The notes below the pieces were generated by a model that was not told the origin of the DNA, ran no database searches, and saw only the letters and a program-made list of their open reading frames with translations. DNA of 64,000 nt, from the NCBI GenBank assembly GCA_015060865.1, contig SUXS01000004.1, positions 106,060 through 170,059 of the forward strand, read 5' to 3'. The position numbers and the translations under genes are program-made. This stretch comes from Bacteroidales bacterium (lineage in GTDB: Bacteria > Bacteroidota > Bacteroidia > Bacteroidales > Bacteroidaceae). Shown here piece by piece: positions 56,901-64,000 of this stretch (positions are counted from its first letter, which is position 1; every line of letters begins with the position of its first letter).

Positions 56901-58367
56901 TTAAGAATTTAATATTTCATGAACAATGTTTGCAAAGCTATAATCTGCATTTTTCGTGTAGTTATCTATACTGATATCTCCTTGAGCGAGGAATGCTGCT
57001 TGTTGTTTAGCTTTCAGCAAGTAATCAACCCAGATATCAATACTACTTTCTACCATCAAATTATAGATGTTACAATCTTTCTTTTGAGAGATTCGATGGA
57101 TTCTATCTTGTGCTTGTAAATAATCATCAAGATTAAATCCTCTATCGTAGAAGATTGCGTTATTTGCAATAGTAAGTGTCAACCCCTCTTTTGCAGATTG
57201 AGGCGTTGCGAATAATAGTTTTGCTTCTTGACTCTTGAATGATTCTACGGAACGATTTCGCTCCTCAATACTCATCTTTCCCGTAATCTTAACCGCGCCA
57301 AGTTCTTTATATTTCTTATGAAAATAATCGACATTACCAGTGTATATGCTCCATACAATAGCCATTTCGTCTCTGTCTATTATTTTCCTTATCAGTTCAT
57401 CAAGATAAATTTCCTTTGCAGAAAGTTCGGTGTAAGCATCATCGATCAACTTCGGATTTGATGTTATTTGCACCAAACGTAACAAGCGCTTTATAGTATC
57501 TTCTGATTCATCTAAGACTTCAATACCATCTTTTTGAAGAACTAATTGCATCTCTGCTCTAAGCCTCTCGTACATTTCGAATTGCTTGCGCTCAAAAGGA
57601 ATCAACACATCGTGGTAAATCTTCGTCGGCAAACTAATGATTCCACTATTTTTTGTTTCTCTGACGCTAAAATCTTTTATTTTGTCGAAGATTGATGCTA
57701 CGCTCTTTTCAAAAACTTTTCGTTTTTCATCGTCTGTATTTAAGTCGTTAGACAAGTCACAATCACTTTTGAACGACTTAAAATCTGTGCCTAAACTTTC
57801 TCCAAGGTCTAAGAAATAAATTTGAGCCCATATGTCGTAGGGTCTATTGGCAACCGGAGTTCCGCTCATTATTACTTTTATGGCGAACAAGGGAGCCAAT
57901 TCGAAGAAATCTTGAGTCAATTTTGACTCTGGATTCTTAATCTTCGTCGATTCGTCTATGATGATTGCAACCTTTCTTGTTTTCAAGAAAAGTTTCATCC
58001 GTGCCTTCTCACCAGAAATAGTTTCGAAATTAGTGACGATAACTCTTGCGGTACTATTTAACACATAAAAGTTATCTCCTTTATTGTTGCTTAGGACTCT
58101 TGGATGTAAATTCGTGTGCTCCGAGAATTCACCGACCCAATTCTTGACAAGTGTTTTTTTGGTAACAATAAGCACCGTGTCAATACCTCTATGCTCTAGC
58201 CAGTACAACAGGAGGTCGATGGCTATTTTTGTTTTACCTAAACCTTGTTCATGCATAATAGCAGCATAAGGCAAATCCTTAATGGCTTGGAATGCCTCAT
58301 GTTGATATGGGAAAGCATCGTGCTTCGCTCTCAAATCAAAGTATGTATCATATTTAATATTACTCAT
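56901..58367 (-). CDS. SNF2-family ATPase
   Basis: A 488-residue helicase-fold protein with the order of SNF2 motifs: MHEQGLGKTKIAIDLLLYW (Walker A), VLIVTKKTLVKNW, VTNFETISG, IIDESTKIKN (DExx box), VIMSGTPVANRPYDIW, and in the second lobe LFATPQSAKEGLTLTIANNA and QAQDRIHRISQKKDCNIYNL. The motif II is DEST. It lacks the chromo or zinc domains of eukaryotic SNF2 proteins. It probably moves along dsDNA. It overlaps the nuclease gene by four bases. Confidence 0.9.
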   Translation of the reverse strand: MSNIKYDTYFDLRAKHDAFPYQHEAFQAIKDLPYAAIMHEQGLGKTKIAIDLLLYWLEHRGIDTVLIVTKKTLVKNWVGEFSEHTNLHPRVLSNNKGDNFYVLNSTARVIVTNFETISGEKARMKLFLKTRKVAIIIDESTKIKNPESKLTQDFFELAPLFAIKVIMSGTPVANRPYDIWAQIYFLDLGESLGTDFKSFKSDCDLSNDLNTDDEKRKVFEKSVASIFDKIKDFSVRETKNSGIISLPTKIYHDVLIPFERKQFEMYERLRAEMQLVLQKDGIEVLDESEDTIKRLLRLVQITSNPKLIDDAYTELSAKEIYLDELIRKIIDRDEMAIVWSIYTGNVDYFHKKYKELGAVKITGKMSIEERNRSVESFKSQEAKLLFATPQSAKEGLTLTIANNAIFYDRGFNLDDYLQAQDRIHRISQKKDCNIYNLMVESSIDIWVDYLLKAKQQAAFLAQGDISIDNYTKNADYSFANIVHEILNS

Positions 58368-58780
58368 ACAATTGCTAGTTTTGCATAAACATCAAGTATG
58401 TGAAAAGTTATATCCTCCAAGTTCTCTCGTCGCTTCTTCCTTAAAATCATATTCTTTAGCAATGCAAAAGAAAACACGGAAGAACATAATACAATATGAC
58501 GCTCTACATCATAGCAACGAGCCTCCTCTATGTAGCAATTGATTTGCGCCTCAGTATGAGGATTCTCGATGTCATTATCCGTTTTGGCCTCTCCTATTAT
58601 GATGCTTTTAGTGTTCTTGTGATATACATCAGGATAATACCCTCCAATCACTCGAGGCGTTCGAGAATAGAACTCTGGTAATTCCGCTTGAATAAGAGCC
58701 TTATCGCACACAGGGATACTTGTCCCCATGTATGAGACAATTTTACGAACAAAATCCATATGTGCTTTTGACTCTGCCAT
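58364..58780 (-). CDS. PD-(D/E)XK-type nuclease candidate
   Basis: A 138-residue protein. The segment GGYYPDVYHKNTKSIIIGEA followed by Lys-Thr fits the PD-Xn-(D/E)XK active site: Pro-Asp, then the Glu-Ala-Lys on the next strand. The C-terminal part (NCYIEEARCYDVERHIVLCS) continues the alpha/beta core. The family is not a named restriction enzyme, and the size is that of a minimal nuclease or Vsr-like protein. It lies between ParB 1 (5 bp) and SNF2 (4-bp overlap), so it likely works with the ATPase. Confidence 0.75.
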   Translation of the reverse strand: MAESKAHMDFVRKIVSYMGTSIPVCDKALIQAELPEFYSRTPRVIGGYYPDVYHKNTKSIIIGEAKTDNDIENPHTEAQINCYIEEARCYDVERHIVLCSSVFSFALLKNMILRKKRRENLEDITFHILDVYAKLAIV

Positions 58781-58785
58781 GATAA

Positions 58786-59796
58786 TTACTCCTTGTCCTT
58801 TACCTCGTTTATGATAAAGTCTAATTGCTCCTTTAGCGATTCTAAAGCATATCTCTTTTCAGCATAAGCATCATCTTTAGCCAAAGCCATTATCTCGCTA
58901 AACTTAAAATCTAAAAACTTCTGATATAGAGCTTTACTGAGTGTTTCGTATGGATATTGGCTTAAATCTGCATTTACTAGTTCATTGGCGTTCAAAACCT
59001 TTTCCGCCTCAGTCAAGTTCTTCTTTTTAAAGGCATTTGTAGCCTCATCACTCTTAAGTACCTTAGGAAGAATTCTCACTTTTTGGGCGATATCAACATT
59101 GCCTTCGGCTACCCAAGCGGCAAATTGTTTGCTATCAAAGCCCTTATTCAACAAACTCTGCTTTACAGTACCATTTTGGTATTCTCTGAACTTTGAGAAC
59201 TCACGCGTGCTAAAATCGAATCCTCTTGACTTACAATAAGGCCTATAAAATCGCTCCATATCAATGTAGGCATCAATAGCCTTTTGTATCTCAGTCTTTC
59301 CGCCTCCACACATATCAATAATTCGATTCATAGGTAAGCGCTCGATTTCACTCAGTTCATACAAGTACTTAGCTTTTGAGTAGGGGTCCCATTCGCGAGG
59401 GCCAACAAGGTGGGATTGCAATCTTATTTCATGCTTCTCTTCACTTGAAAGTCGTTGGTACACAAGGCAAGGAATAGTTTCCCAATTACCCTCTGTGTCA
59501 TTCTCATGAAACTCTTTATATATCTGCAAACGAGTGTTTCCTTCGATTACTGTATATGAACCATCTTCATTCTGGTTTACCACAATGGGGTGTATAATAC
59601 CTCCACTTACCTTGATAGATTCTTTCAAGGAGCGATATGTGGTTGATGCATCGCCATTGCTACTATCAGACAAAGCGAGAGCCAACATTTCACTATTTAT
59701 CTCGGTATAAAACTCAAGATACTGCTTTATTCTTGGATTCTCTTTATCTAACTGAACCTCATGTATAGATAAAGTCTTCAATTGTGCATTTTTCAT
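58786..59796 (-). CDS. ParB-like protein 1 of the operon
   Basis: A 336-residue protein. ParB N-terminal motifs are IHEVQLDKENPRIKQYLEFY, YRSLKESIKVSGGIIHPIVV and YTVIEGNTRLQIYKEF. A helical middle with WDPYSKAKYLYELSEIERLP and a Lys-rich C-terminus follow. The nucleotide-binding EGNTRL box is kept. It lies 10 bp after the radical SAM gene and 5 bp before the nuclease gene. Confidence 0.82.
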   Translation of the reverse strand: MKNAQLKTLSIHEVQLDKENPRIKQYLEFYTEINSEMLALALSDSSNGDASTTYRSLKESIKVSGGIIHPIVVNQNEDGSYTVIEGNTRLQIYKEFHENDTEGNWETIPCLVYQRLSSEEKHEIRLQSHLVGPREWDPYSKAKYLYELSEIERLPMNRIIDMCGGGKTEIQKAIDAYIDMERFYRPYCKSRGFDFSTREFSKFREYQNGTVKQSLLNKGFDSKQFAAWVAEGNVDIAQKVRILPKVLKSDEATNAFKKKNLTEAEKVLNANELVNADLSQYPYETLSKALYQKFLDFKFSEIMALAKDDAYAEKRYALESLKEQLDFIINEVKDKE

Positions 59797-59806
59797 CGTA
59801 TGTGTT

Positions 59807-61213
59807 TTATTTTGCTCTTTCCCACAATGTGGGGTCTTTAAGTTCTACCAATTTATAACTAAACATTTCCAAGAGTTCGTCTTTATGTTCGCTATACTTA
59901 TTCATAAAGTCAAGACATGTCTGGAGAGGTCTGCATATCTTCTTGTCATCATAATATCCATTTTTATAGTCTACCATGAATTCGTCATAAGATTTCCATT
60001 TCCTTTTATGTTCTATCTTCATTGTGGTTTCCTCCCAGAATGTCTGATTTCGATAACAGTATTCCCAGAAGGACATTTTCTTGTAGAATTGAGGCTGGTT
60101 ACACCATCTGGCAATTTGTACATAAATGTTGTTCATTGGGTGATTGTGATAGTCTTCATGCCTCATAACATATCCCATACAACCATATTGCATTAGGATT
60201 TTTATGCGTTGGAATATCTCCCAAACATCGCGATACAATCTATCATCACTATTTGAAGTTAGACGAAAACCGCAGAAAAGATAAAATTTAGTTTCCTTCT
60301 TATTATAATGTTTCCAAATTTTTAGAGCTTTTACAATCTTATCTCTATCGCTCCAATTATCAAAAGCAAAGATATAGTCTCCGTGATATCTGCACTTTGA
60401 AAGCATCTGTGCGATCTCTTCTCCGTGTTCACTTTCCGCAATGATTCGTTCATCAAGACCTTGACGGAACTGAAAAGGACGTTTAGAGTCTATTAGCTTC
60501 TGTAATATCGGTTTCCATACGGTTACATCAGAAGCCAAAAAATTATCATCCCAAAGATATATGTTAGGGCGAACCAGTCTACCCGATTCATTTATTTCGT
60601 TATCAAGGAACCATTCAAGGTCCGAATAAGGTAAAACAGAGTTCTCTAACTTATTCACGCAGAAGGGACAATGGCGGAAGCATCCACGAGTCAAGAAGCC
60701 TATAGAATATTTAAGATAATCTTTATAGTGTATTTCTTTCTTACCTTCAGCAATCTTTGCCTTTACAAAATCATCGTACAAGTGGTAGTAAGGCATTTGT
60801 CGAGCCATATCTATACCCTTCTTCTTGCGACCACCACGGTGGTTTTTTAGAGAGTTTAGGAATTCATCTTTTTCAAAAGCCACCATATCATTGTAGCGCA
60901 TCTGGCGATACTCTTTTACGTTCTTCTTCTCCATGTAGGTTCCTGTTCCTCCTATATGGAATTTTGACTCCTCTGGAGTCCCCTTTGCCTTAACGTAAAA
61001 GGATGGTTCTTTAGTAAATGTGAAGACTTTTGATATGTATATAATCGTGTATTTTGTTGAATCGGCATTATCGTCAGTTATCAGTTCAAAGGGGATATCA
61101 TTATCGTTAAAAAATCCCGCAAGCTTCAATAACACCAAATTGGGGTGACGAGTACCACCATCTAACAAATCAGCATCAACTAGCCCTACCAGTATATCGT
61201 TATTTGATTTCAT
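59807..61213 (-). CDS. Radical SAM protein heading the operon
   Basis: The ATG at 61213 (MKSNNDILVGLVDADLLDGG) is preferred over the TTG at 61234. The N-terminal part (GTRHPNLVLLKLAGFFNDND) looks like a B12-binding-like fold; the cluster motif TRGCFRHCPFCVN (CxxxCxxC) is canonical radical SAM. An IGGTGTY motif lies between them. Such proteins are found near phage and modification genes and could insert a sulfur or methyl group. Here it might modify DNA or a nucleotide that the other five genes read. AT-rich operon; substrate unknown. Confidence 0.88.
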   Translation of the reverse strand: MKSNNDILVGLVDADLLDGGTRHPNLVLLKLAGFFNDNDIPFELITDDNADSTKYTIIYISKVFTFTKEPSFYVKAKGTPEESKFHIGGTGTYMEKKNVKEYRQMRYNDMVAFEKDEFLNSLKNHRGGRKKKGIDMARQMPYYHLYDDFVKAKIAEGKKEIHYKDYLKYSIGFLTRGCFRHCPFCVNKLENSVLPYSDLEWFLDNEINESGRLVRPNIYLWDDNFLASDVTVWKPILQKLIDSKRPFQFRQGLDERIIAESEHGEEIAQMLSKCRYHGDYIFAFDNWSDRDKIVKALKIWKHYNKKETKFYLFCGFRLTSNSDDRLYRDVWEIFQRIKILMQYGCMGYVMRHEDYHNHPMNNIYVQIARWCNQPQFYKKMSFWEYCYRNQTFWEETTMKIEHKRKWKSYDEFMVDYKNGYYDDKKICRPLQTCLDFMNKYSEHKDELLEMFSYKLVELKDPTLWERAK

Positions 61214-61263
61214 TGTTCCTATTACATATTTCAAGATTCAACATCTCGAAAGTATCTAACTCA

Positions 61264-61295
61264 CAAAGGTAAAAAACATTCTTAACAGAAGCAAA
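61264..61295 (-). promoter_or_regulatory. Consensus promoter of the radical SAM operon
   Basis: On the minus strand TTTG (61292-61295), 20 bp, then TACCTTTG (61264-61271). The expected leader before the ATG at 61213 is about 45 nt. No other promoter of this quality lies between the six genes. Confidence 0.75.
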
Positions 61296-61354
61296 TCTAA
61301 ACGAGAGAAAGCTATGAAAAACACTCTATTGATTCTCTCTTAGAGAAAATGTCT

Positions 61355-61699
61355 TCAATTATCCCCATTATATGTATTCGAATCCTCGTACCAAGTCGTC
61401 CAATAGGTGTCGCCATTACCATCGTTGTATGCTTCGCGATAATCCTCTTCGGATATGTGTTTGTGTAAGCACTCTTCGGAGCAGTAAGTCTGGCATCCAT
61501 CAACGACGAAGCCTTCAATCATGGGTTGGCCACATTCTTCACAGATGCGAAAACAATCTAGCTCCTCACTCAGACTTTCCCAAAAGTCGGCATCACAAGT
61601 ACGCTCCGTAAGTCCTGTACCAAACTCTGCCCACAACTCAGGCTTTGTCTTGCATTCCTTGATGAGAAAGTCATAAACCGTCTTATTGCTGTATTCCAT
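61355..61699 (-). CDS. Small zinc-ribbon-like protein
   Basis: A 114-residue acidic protein: YDFLIKECKTKPELWAEFGT, TCDADFWESLSEELDCFRIC and EECGQPMIEGFVVDGCQTYC. The Cys spacing (CEECGQP, CQTYCSEEC) suggests a zinc ribbon. A TATCTTTG -7 box lies at 61723-61730 on the minus strand. It is a stand-alone gene between the radical SAM operon and the toxin-antitoxin pair. I recognise similar proteins from Bacteroides mobile elements but not a function. Confidence 0.65.
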   Translation of the reverse strand: MEYSNKTVYDFLIKECKTKPELWAEFGTGLTERTCDADFWESLSEELDCFRICEECGQPMIEGFVVDGCQTYCSEECLHKHISEEDYREAYNDGNGDTYWTTWYEDSNTYNGDN

Positions 61700-61802
61700 A
61701 TTGTATCCATGTTATCTAATCGCAAAGATAAAGATTATCCCCGAAAAAGTCTATTGATTTCCTGTTTTTATCTGCACAATTTTGGGGAACGAAGAATAAT
61801 AT

Positions 61803-61905
61803 TGACGATAACGAAAACTGGGCAGTAGAGCTGCTGATGCGATGGGTTAATCGCAGCAAAGCTGCAGGTTAAGGTTTATAGGTTATGGGTGAGAGGTTAA
61901 GGGTT
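61803..61905. repeat. Dispersed intergenic repeat, copy B
   Basis: Contains TGACGATAACGAAAACTGGG, GCAGTAGAGC and GCTGCAGGTTAAGG, related to copies at 576-652 (inverted) and 62671-62830. It fills the gap between the zinc-ribbon gene and the PIN gene. Confidence 0.5.
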
Positions 61906-62313
61906 ATTCAAATCCTGTAGGAATTCATCCAGTCGAATGACATTGACATTAGGAAAAGGTATTTCGGCAAGCACACGGAAGTGGGAGTCTTCACTGACTA
62001 TATAGTCGGCTCCGGCGATGATAGCACAATCAACGAATTTATTGTCGTCGGGATCTTGTTCTATGAGTCCAAAGCGAAAATGAGGGTCGAGCATACGAGT
62101 GTATGGGCTACGGATGATGGCATTTACAATGTTGTGGGCCACGGTGGCATTGGCAACACGCTCCAATATCTCGTTGTATTCGTTGAGGATGTCGTTACTT
62201 ACGCAAAGGGTATATCGGCCTTCACGAAAGGCTTGCCATGCAGGACGATAAGGGCTATGTGCCGAAATCATCTGTACTAAGCAGTTGGTGTCAATCACTA
62301 CCAGACGGTTCAT
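61897..62313 (-). CDS. PIN-domain toxin
   Basis: A 138-residue PIN ribonuclease of the COG1569 kind: VVIDTNCLVQMISAHSPYRP near the N-terminus, NEYNEILERV, and DPDDNKFVDCAIIAGADYIV with the acidic catalytic residues at the end. It cleaves RNA and is the toxin of the pair. The start overlaps the antitoxin stop by four bases. Confidence 0.88.
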   Translation of the reverse strand: MNRLVVIDTNCLVQMISAHSPYRPAWQAFREGRYTLCVSNDILNEYNEILERVANATVAHNIVNAIIRSPYTRMLDPHFRFGLIEQDPDDNKFVDCAIIAGADYIVSEDSHFRVLAEIPFPNVNVIRLDEFLQDLNNP

Positions 62314-62606
62314 TGCTTATAGGGTGTTCGGTAGTGGGCACTGCGAAGGTCATCCAAGGTCTGCTCGTTCCATTCGCCTGATTGCCATAGACGATCCATC
62401 TCCTCGTCGGCACGGCGGGCAAAGAACTCACTGATGGCATGCTTGAGTGCCATCAGCTCTTCGTCGCTCTCTATGCTTGCCATCGTGTCGAGCAGCTCTA
62501 TCTGCGCTTTGTTGAATATGGGGCGCGATGAAGCACGGCCATAGGCAGCTATGGGCTCTGAAGCATGGGACGCTTCTGACGGAGTCTGTTTGTAGGGTCT
62601 GTCCAT
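62310..62606 (-). CDS. Antitoxin partner of the PIN toxin
   Basis: The start at 62606 (MDRPYKQTPSEASHASEPIA) follows a -7 box TACCTTTG (62633-62640, minus strand); the longer ORF is unlikely. The 98-residue protein is helical, with IFNKAQIELLDTMASIESDE and DEEMDRLWQSGEWNEQTLDD near the C-terminus that probably wrap the toxin. No DNA-binding ribbon-helix-helix is obvious. Confidence 0.75.
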   Translation of the reverse strand: MDRPYKQTPSEASHASEPIAAYGRASSRPIFNKAQIELLDTMASIESDEELMALKHAISEFFARRADEEMDRLWQSGEWNEQTLDDLRSAHYRTPYKQ

Positions 62607-62670
62607 AATCGTATGATTAAATATCAACAACGCAAAGGTAGTTATTAATTCTGAATTATACACATATATG

Positions 62671-62830
62671 GGAACGAAAACTGTAAACTGGCAGTAGAGC
62701 AGGTTGTTAAAACAACAGTCAACGGTCAACAGACAACGGTCTAAACAGCCTTTGGCTGTGATTGAGTGTAGTGATTAATGGGATAAGACACGCAAGCGTG
62801 TACGATAACGATGACGAAAACGATGATAGA
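62671..62830. repeat. Dispersed intergenic repeat, copy C
   Basis: Contains GGGAACGAAAACTGTAAACT, GGCAGTAGAGC and ACACGCAAGCGTGTACGATA followed by ACGATGACGAAAACG. The second half is the near-complement of 612-652, so the two copies are inverted relative to each other. Confidence 0.5.
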
Positions 62831-62851
62831 ATTTGTTTTTCGTTTTTAGCT

Positions 62852-63022
62852 GTAGGTGTCGGTAATCGGATGTAATAAGCTGTATAACTGTTGTTTGCCG
62901 ACCGACACCCCAGTTGCGGGGTGTCGGTGGCCCCTTCATCTACGACCGATACCCCGCAAACGGGGGTGTCGGTCGACATCTTATTGCAATACAATATGTT
63001 ATGCCTAATTACCGACACCTAC
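62852..63022. repeat. Nested hairpin array with GGTGTCGGT core
   Basis: An outer pair GTAGGTGTCGGTAAT (62852-62866) / complement (63008-63022) encloses two strong hairpins: 62901-62928 (ACCGACACCCC loop AGTTGC) and 62944-62974 (GACCGATACCCC, one wobble). All arms share GGTGTCGGT. A third small hairpin GTAGGTG/CACCTAC follows at 63073-63102. No ORF is supported. Confidence 0.8.
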
Positions 63023-63244
63023 GCTAAATAATGGGAAACTACACTTTTCTGCAAGTGTAATAATCCATCGAAGTAGGTGTAGCCATTAGCTGTTGCACCT
63101 ACAATAAGAGAGGGAATGTGCTGTAAGTCGTAAAATCAGACAAAGAGATTTCAGAAATCAGACAAAGAGATTTTTTCTAACGAAAGGCTCTGATAATTCT
63201 ATCAAAAGGCTCTGATGAATTTGCCGGAGCCTTGCGTTTCGCGC

Positions 63245-63260
63245 GGTACATGCATGTACC
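63245..63260. repeat. 16-bp perfect palindrome
   Basis: GGTACATGCATGTACC lies just after the stop of the truncated lipoprotein gene. It may be a protein-binding site or the mark of an insertion end. Confidence 0.6.
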
Positions 63261-63281
63261 AGTTTTGTTGCATGTTTGTAA

Positions 63282-63737
63282 TCATTTCATTGCATGTAAA
63301 ACCATCTGTGCATACAATAACCCTACTGAATATGGCGCATCTACCTCATATGCAAAATCTTTTGCACGGGTATAGGCCGCCATCGCCTCGTGGCGGTGGT
63401 CAGCATTGGCATATACACGGCCGTGGTAGTAGAAGGCCTGCAGGCGACGGAGTGCAGGACCGCGTCTGTCATAATATCGAGTAGCTATGCTGATAAGCGA
63501 ATCGTCCGCCACATCGATATAGCTTTTGTCCTGTGCCTGCACGGTAAGCAGCGCATAGAGCGCACGCCGCTCGCCCCAACGCGGCATGTCGGAAGCGGTG
63601 AGCACAGCCAGCACCGAGTCCGGCGCATCATTCATCCGCGCCTCCAGATGCTCCAGCTCACGCATGGAAAGGCGACCGCCACACCCCATGCAGAGGGTGG
63701 CGAGAAGGAGGGCATATATCACGGTGCGGAGCTTCAT
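63282..63737 (-). CDS. Truncated TPR-type lipoprotein
   Basis: A 151-residue ORF with lipobox signal (MKLRTVIYALLLATLCMGC). The sequence ALYALLTVQAQDKSYIDVAD, DSLISIATRYYDRRGPALRR and LQAFYYHGRVYANADHRHEA is the first part of Bacteroidales TPR lipoproteins that run to 400-600 residues and end in a helix-turn-helix. It stops after one TPR, so it is probably a broken gene. It lies 140 bp from the 5S rRNA, on the same strand. Confidence 0.55.
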   Translation of the reverse strand: MKLRTVIYALLLATLCMGCGGRLSMRELEHLEARMNDAPDSVLAVLTASDMPRWGERRALYALLTVQAQDKSYIDVADDSLISIATRYYDRRGPALRRLQAFYYHGRVYANADHRHEAMAAYTRAKDFAYEVDAPYSVGLLYAQMVLHAMK

Positions 63738-63833
63738 AATGTGAACTAATTTGGCTTATGATACAAAAACGATACAGCAAAACTTAATAGCCTTTAGCAG
63801 TCTTTAATAGTCCTTATAAACCCTTCTTGGGAT

Positions 63834-63876
63834 AAAAAAACAAGAGGAGTCATCCTTTCGGACAACTCCTCTCCTG
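63834..63876 (-). terminator. Terminator of the rRNA operon
   Basis: On the minus strand AGAGGAGTTGTCC pairs with GGATGACTCCTCT across a GAAA-type loop, followed by TGTTTTTTTATC. It follows the 5S rRNA. Confidence 0.85.
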
Positions 63877-63880
63877 AAAA

Positions 63881-63987
<107 letters not shown>

Positions 63988-64000
63988 TGCCTTTTAATGT

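Noticed and set aside
54230..61234. A Dnd or Ssp phosphorothioate system
   Set aside because: The ScoMcrA-like domain suggested it, but no DndA/C/D/E or SspA-D homologue is recognisable in the window.
61312..61518. 68-codon ORF overlapping the zinc-ribbon gene
   Set aside because: It is out of frame with the zinc-ribbon gene, which has Cys motifs and a promoter.
62719..63018. 99-codon minus-strand ORF in the hairpin array
   Set aside because: It reads through the inverted repeats and dispersed repeat; composition is non-coding.

Overview
The window looks like a chromosomal segment of an order Bacteroidales bacterium; the family is uncertain. Evidence: promoters of the Bacteroidetes type (TTTG, about 20 bp, then TAnnTTTG), a short-form adenylate kinase, HU-CCDC81/SPOR, DUF4831, DUF4369 and WG-repeat proteins, a streptopain-type C10 protease, and large exported family 2 glycoside hydrolases. 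The right edge holds a 5S rRNA on the minus strand, so an rRNA operon lies just outside.

Layout. 0-0.35 kb: the end of a HipA-like kinase gene. 0.77-20.4 kb (plus strand): a signalling island with a stand-alone LytTR regulator, an FHA membrane protein, an exported caspase-like protein, seven Ser/Thr kinases of one subfamily with different C-terminal modules (FISUMP, FGE-sulfatase, Sel1 plus DUF3298, or only membrane helices), two small genes between kinases (one AbiGi-like), an acidic repeat-tail protein, a zinc-ribbon FHA protein, a PP2C phosphatase and two small exported proteins. Five promoters in the island share one geometry: two about 11-bp direct repeats (consensus near CCATTTCRTCC) with starts 21 bp apart, then 16-17 bp to a -33 box, then 20 bp to a -7 box. 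The inference is that the LytTR protein controls the whole island. Acidic-Thr-hydrophobic motifs lie behind every kinase domain and in the accessory proteins, which fits a kinase/FHA/PP2C phospho-switch.

20.4-33.4 kb: remnants and repeats (aminotransferase pseudogene, 82-bp tandem promoter repeat, candidate MITE), then mostly housekeeping genes: a SLC13-like permease, TIGR01212 radical SAM, obg, adk, hpt, nnrD, a thioredoxin, DUF4831, a GH109-like oxidoreductase, a DivIC/FtsB-like protein and a C10 protease. 33.5-51.4 kb: mixed accessory and metabolic genes (DUF4062/RecG-like regulator, WG repeats, two GH2 enzymes, HU-SPOR, a second zinc-ribbon FHA protein, holA, duplicated RibD-like reductases, a frameshifted AAA ATPase, a DUF45 metallopeptidase).

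51.6-62.6 kb (minus strand, AT-rich): a defence-like region. It has a DinD/RhuM fusion, a Bro-N/Fic protein flanked by 66-bp direct repeats, then a tight six-gene operon (radical SAM, ParB-like, PD-(D/E)XK nuclease, SNF2 ATPase, second ParB-like, S24 peptidase fused to a ScoMcrA-type DNA-binding domain) behind a canonical promoter, a zinc-ribbon protein and a PIN toxin-antitoxin pair. I regard this operon and the LytTR/kinase island as the two candidates for undescribed systems. 62.6-64 kb: hairpin-rich repeats, a truncated lipoprotein gene, and the rRNA terminator with 5S rRNA.
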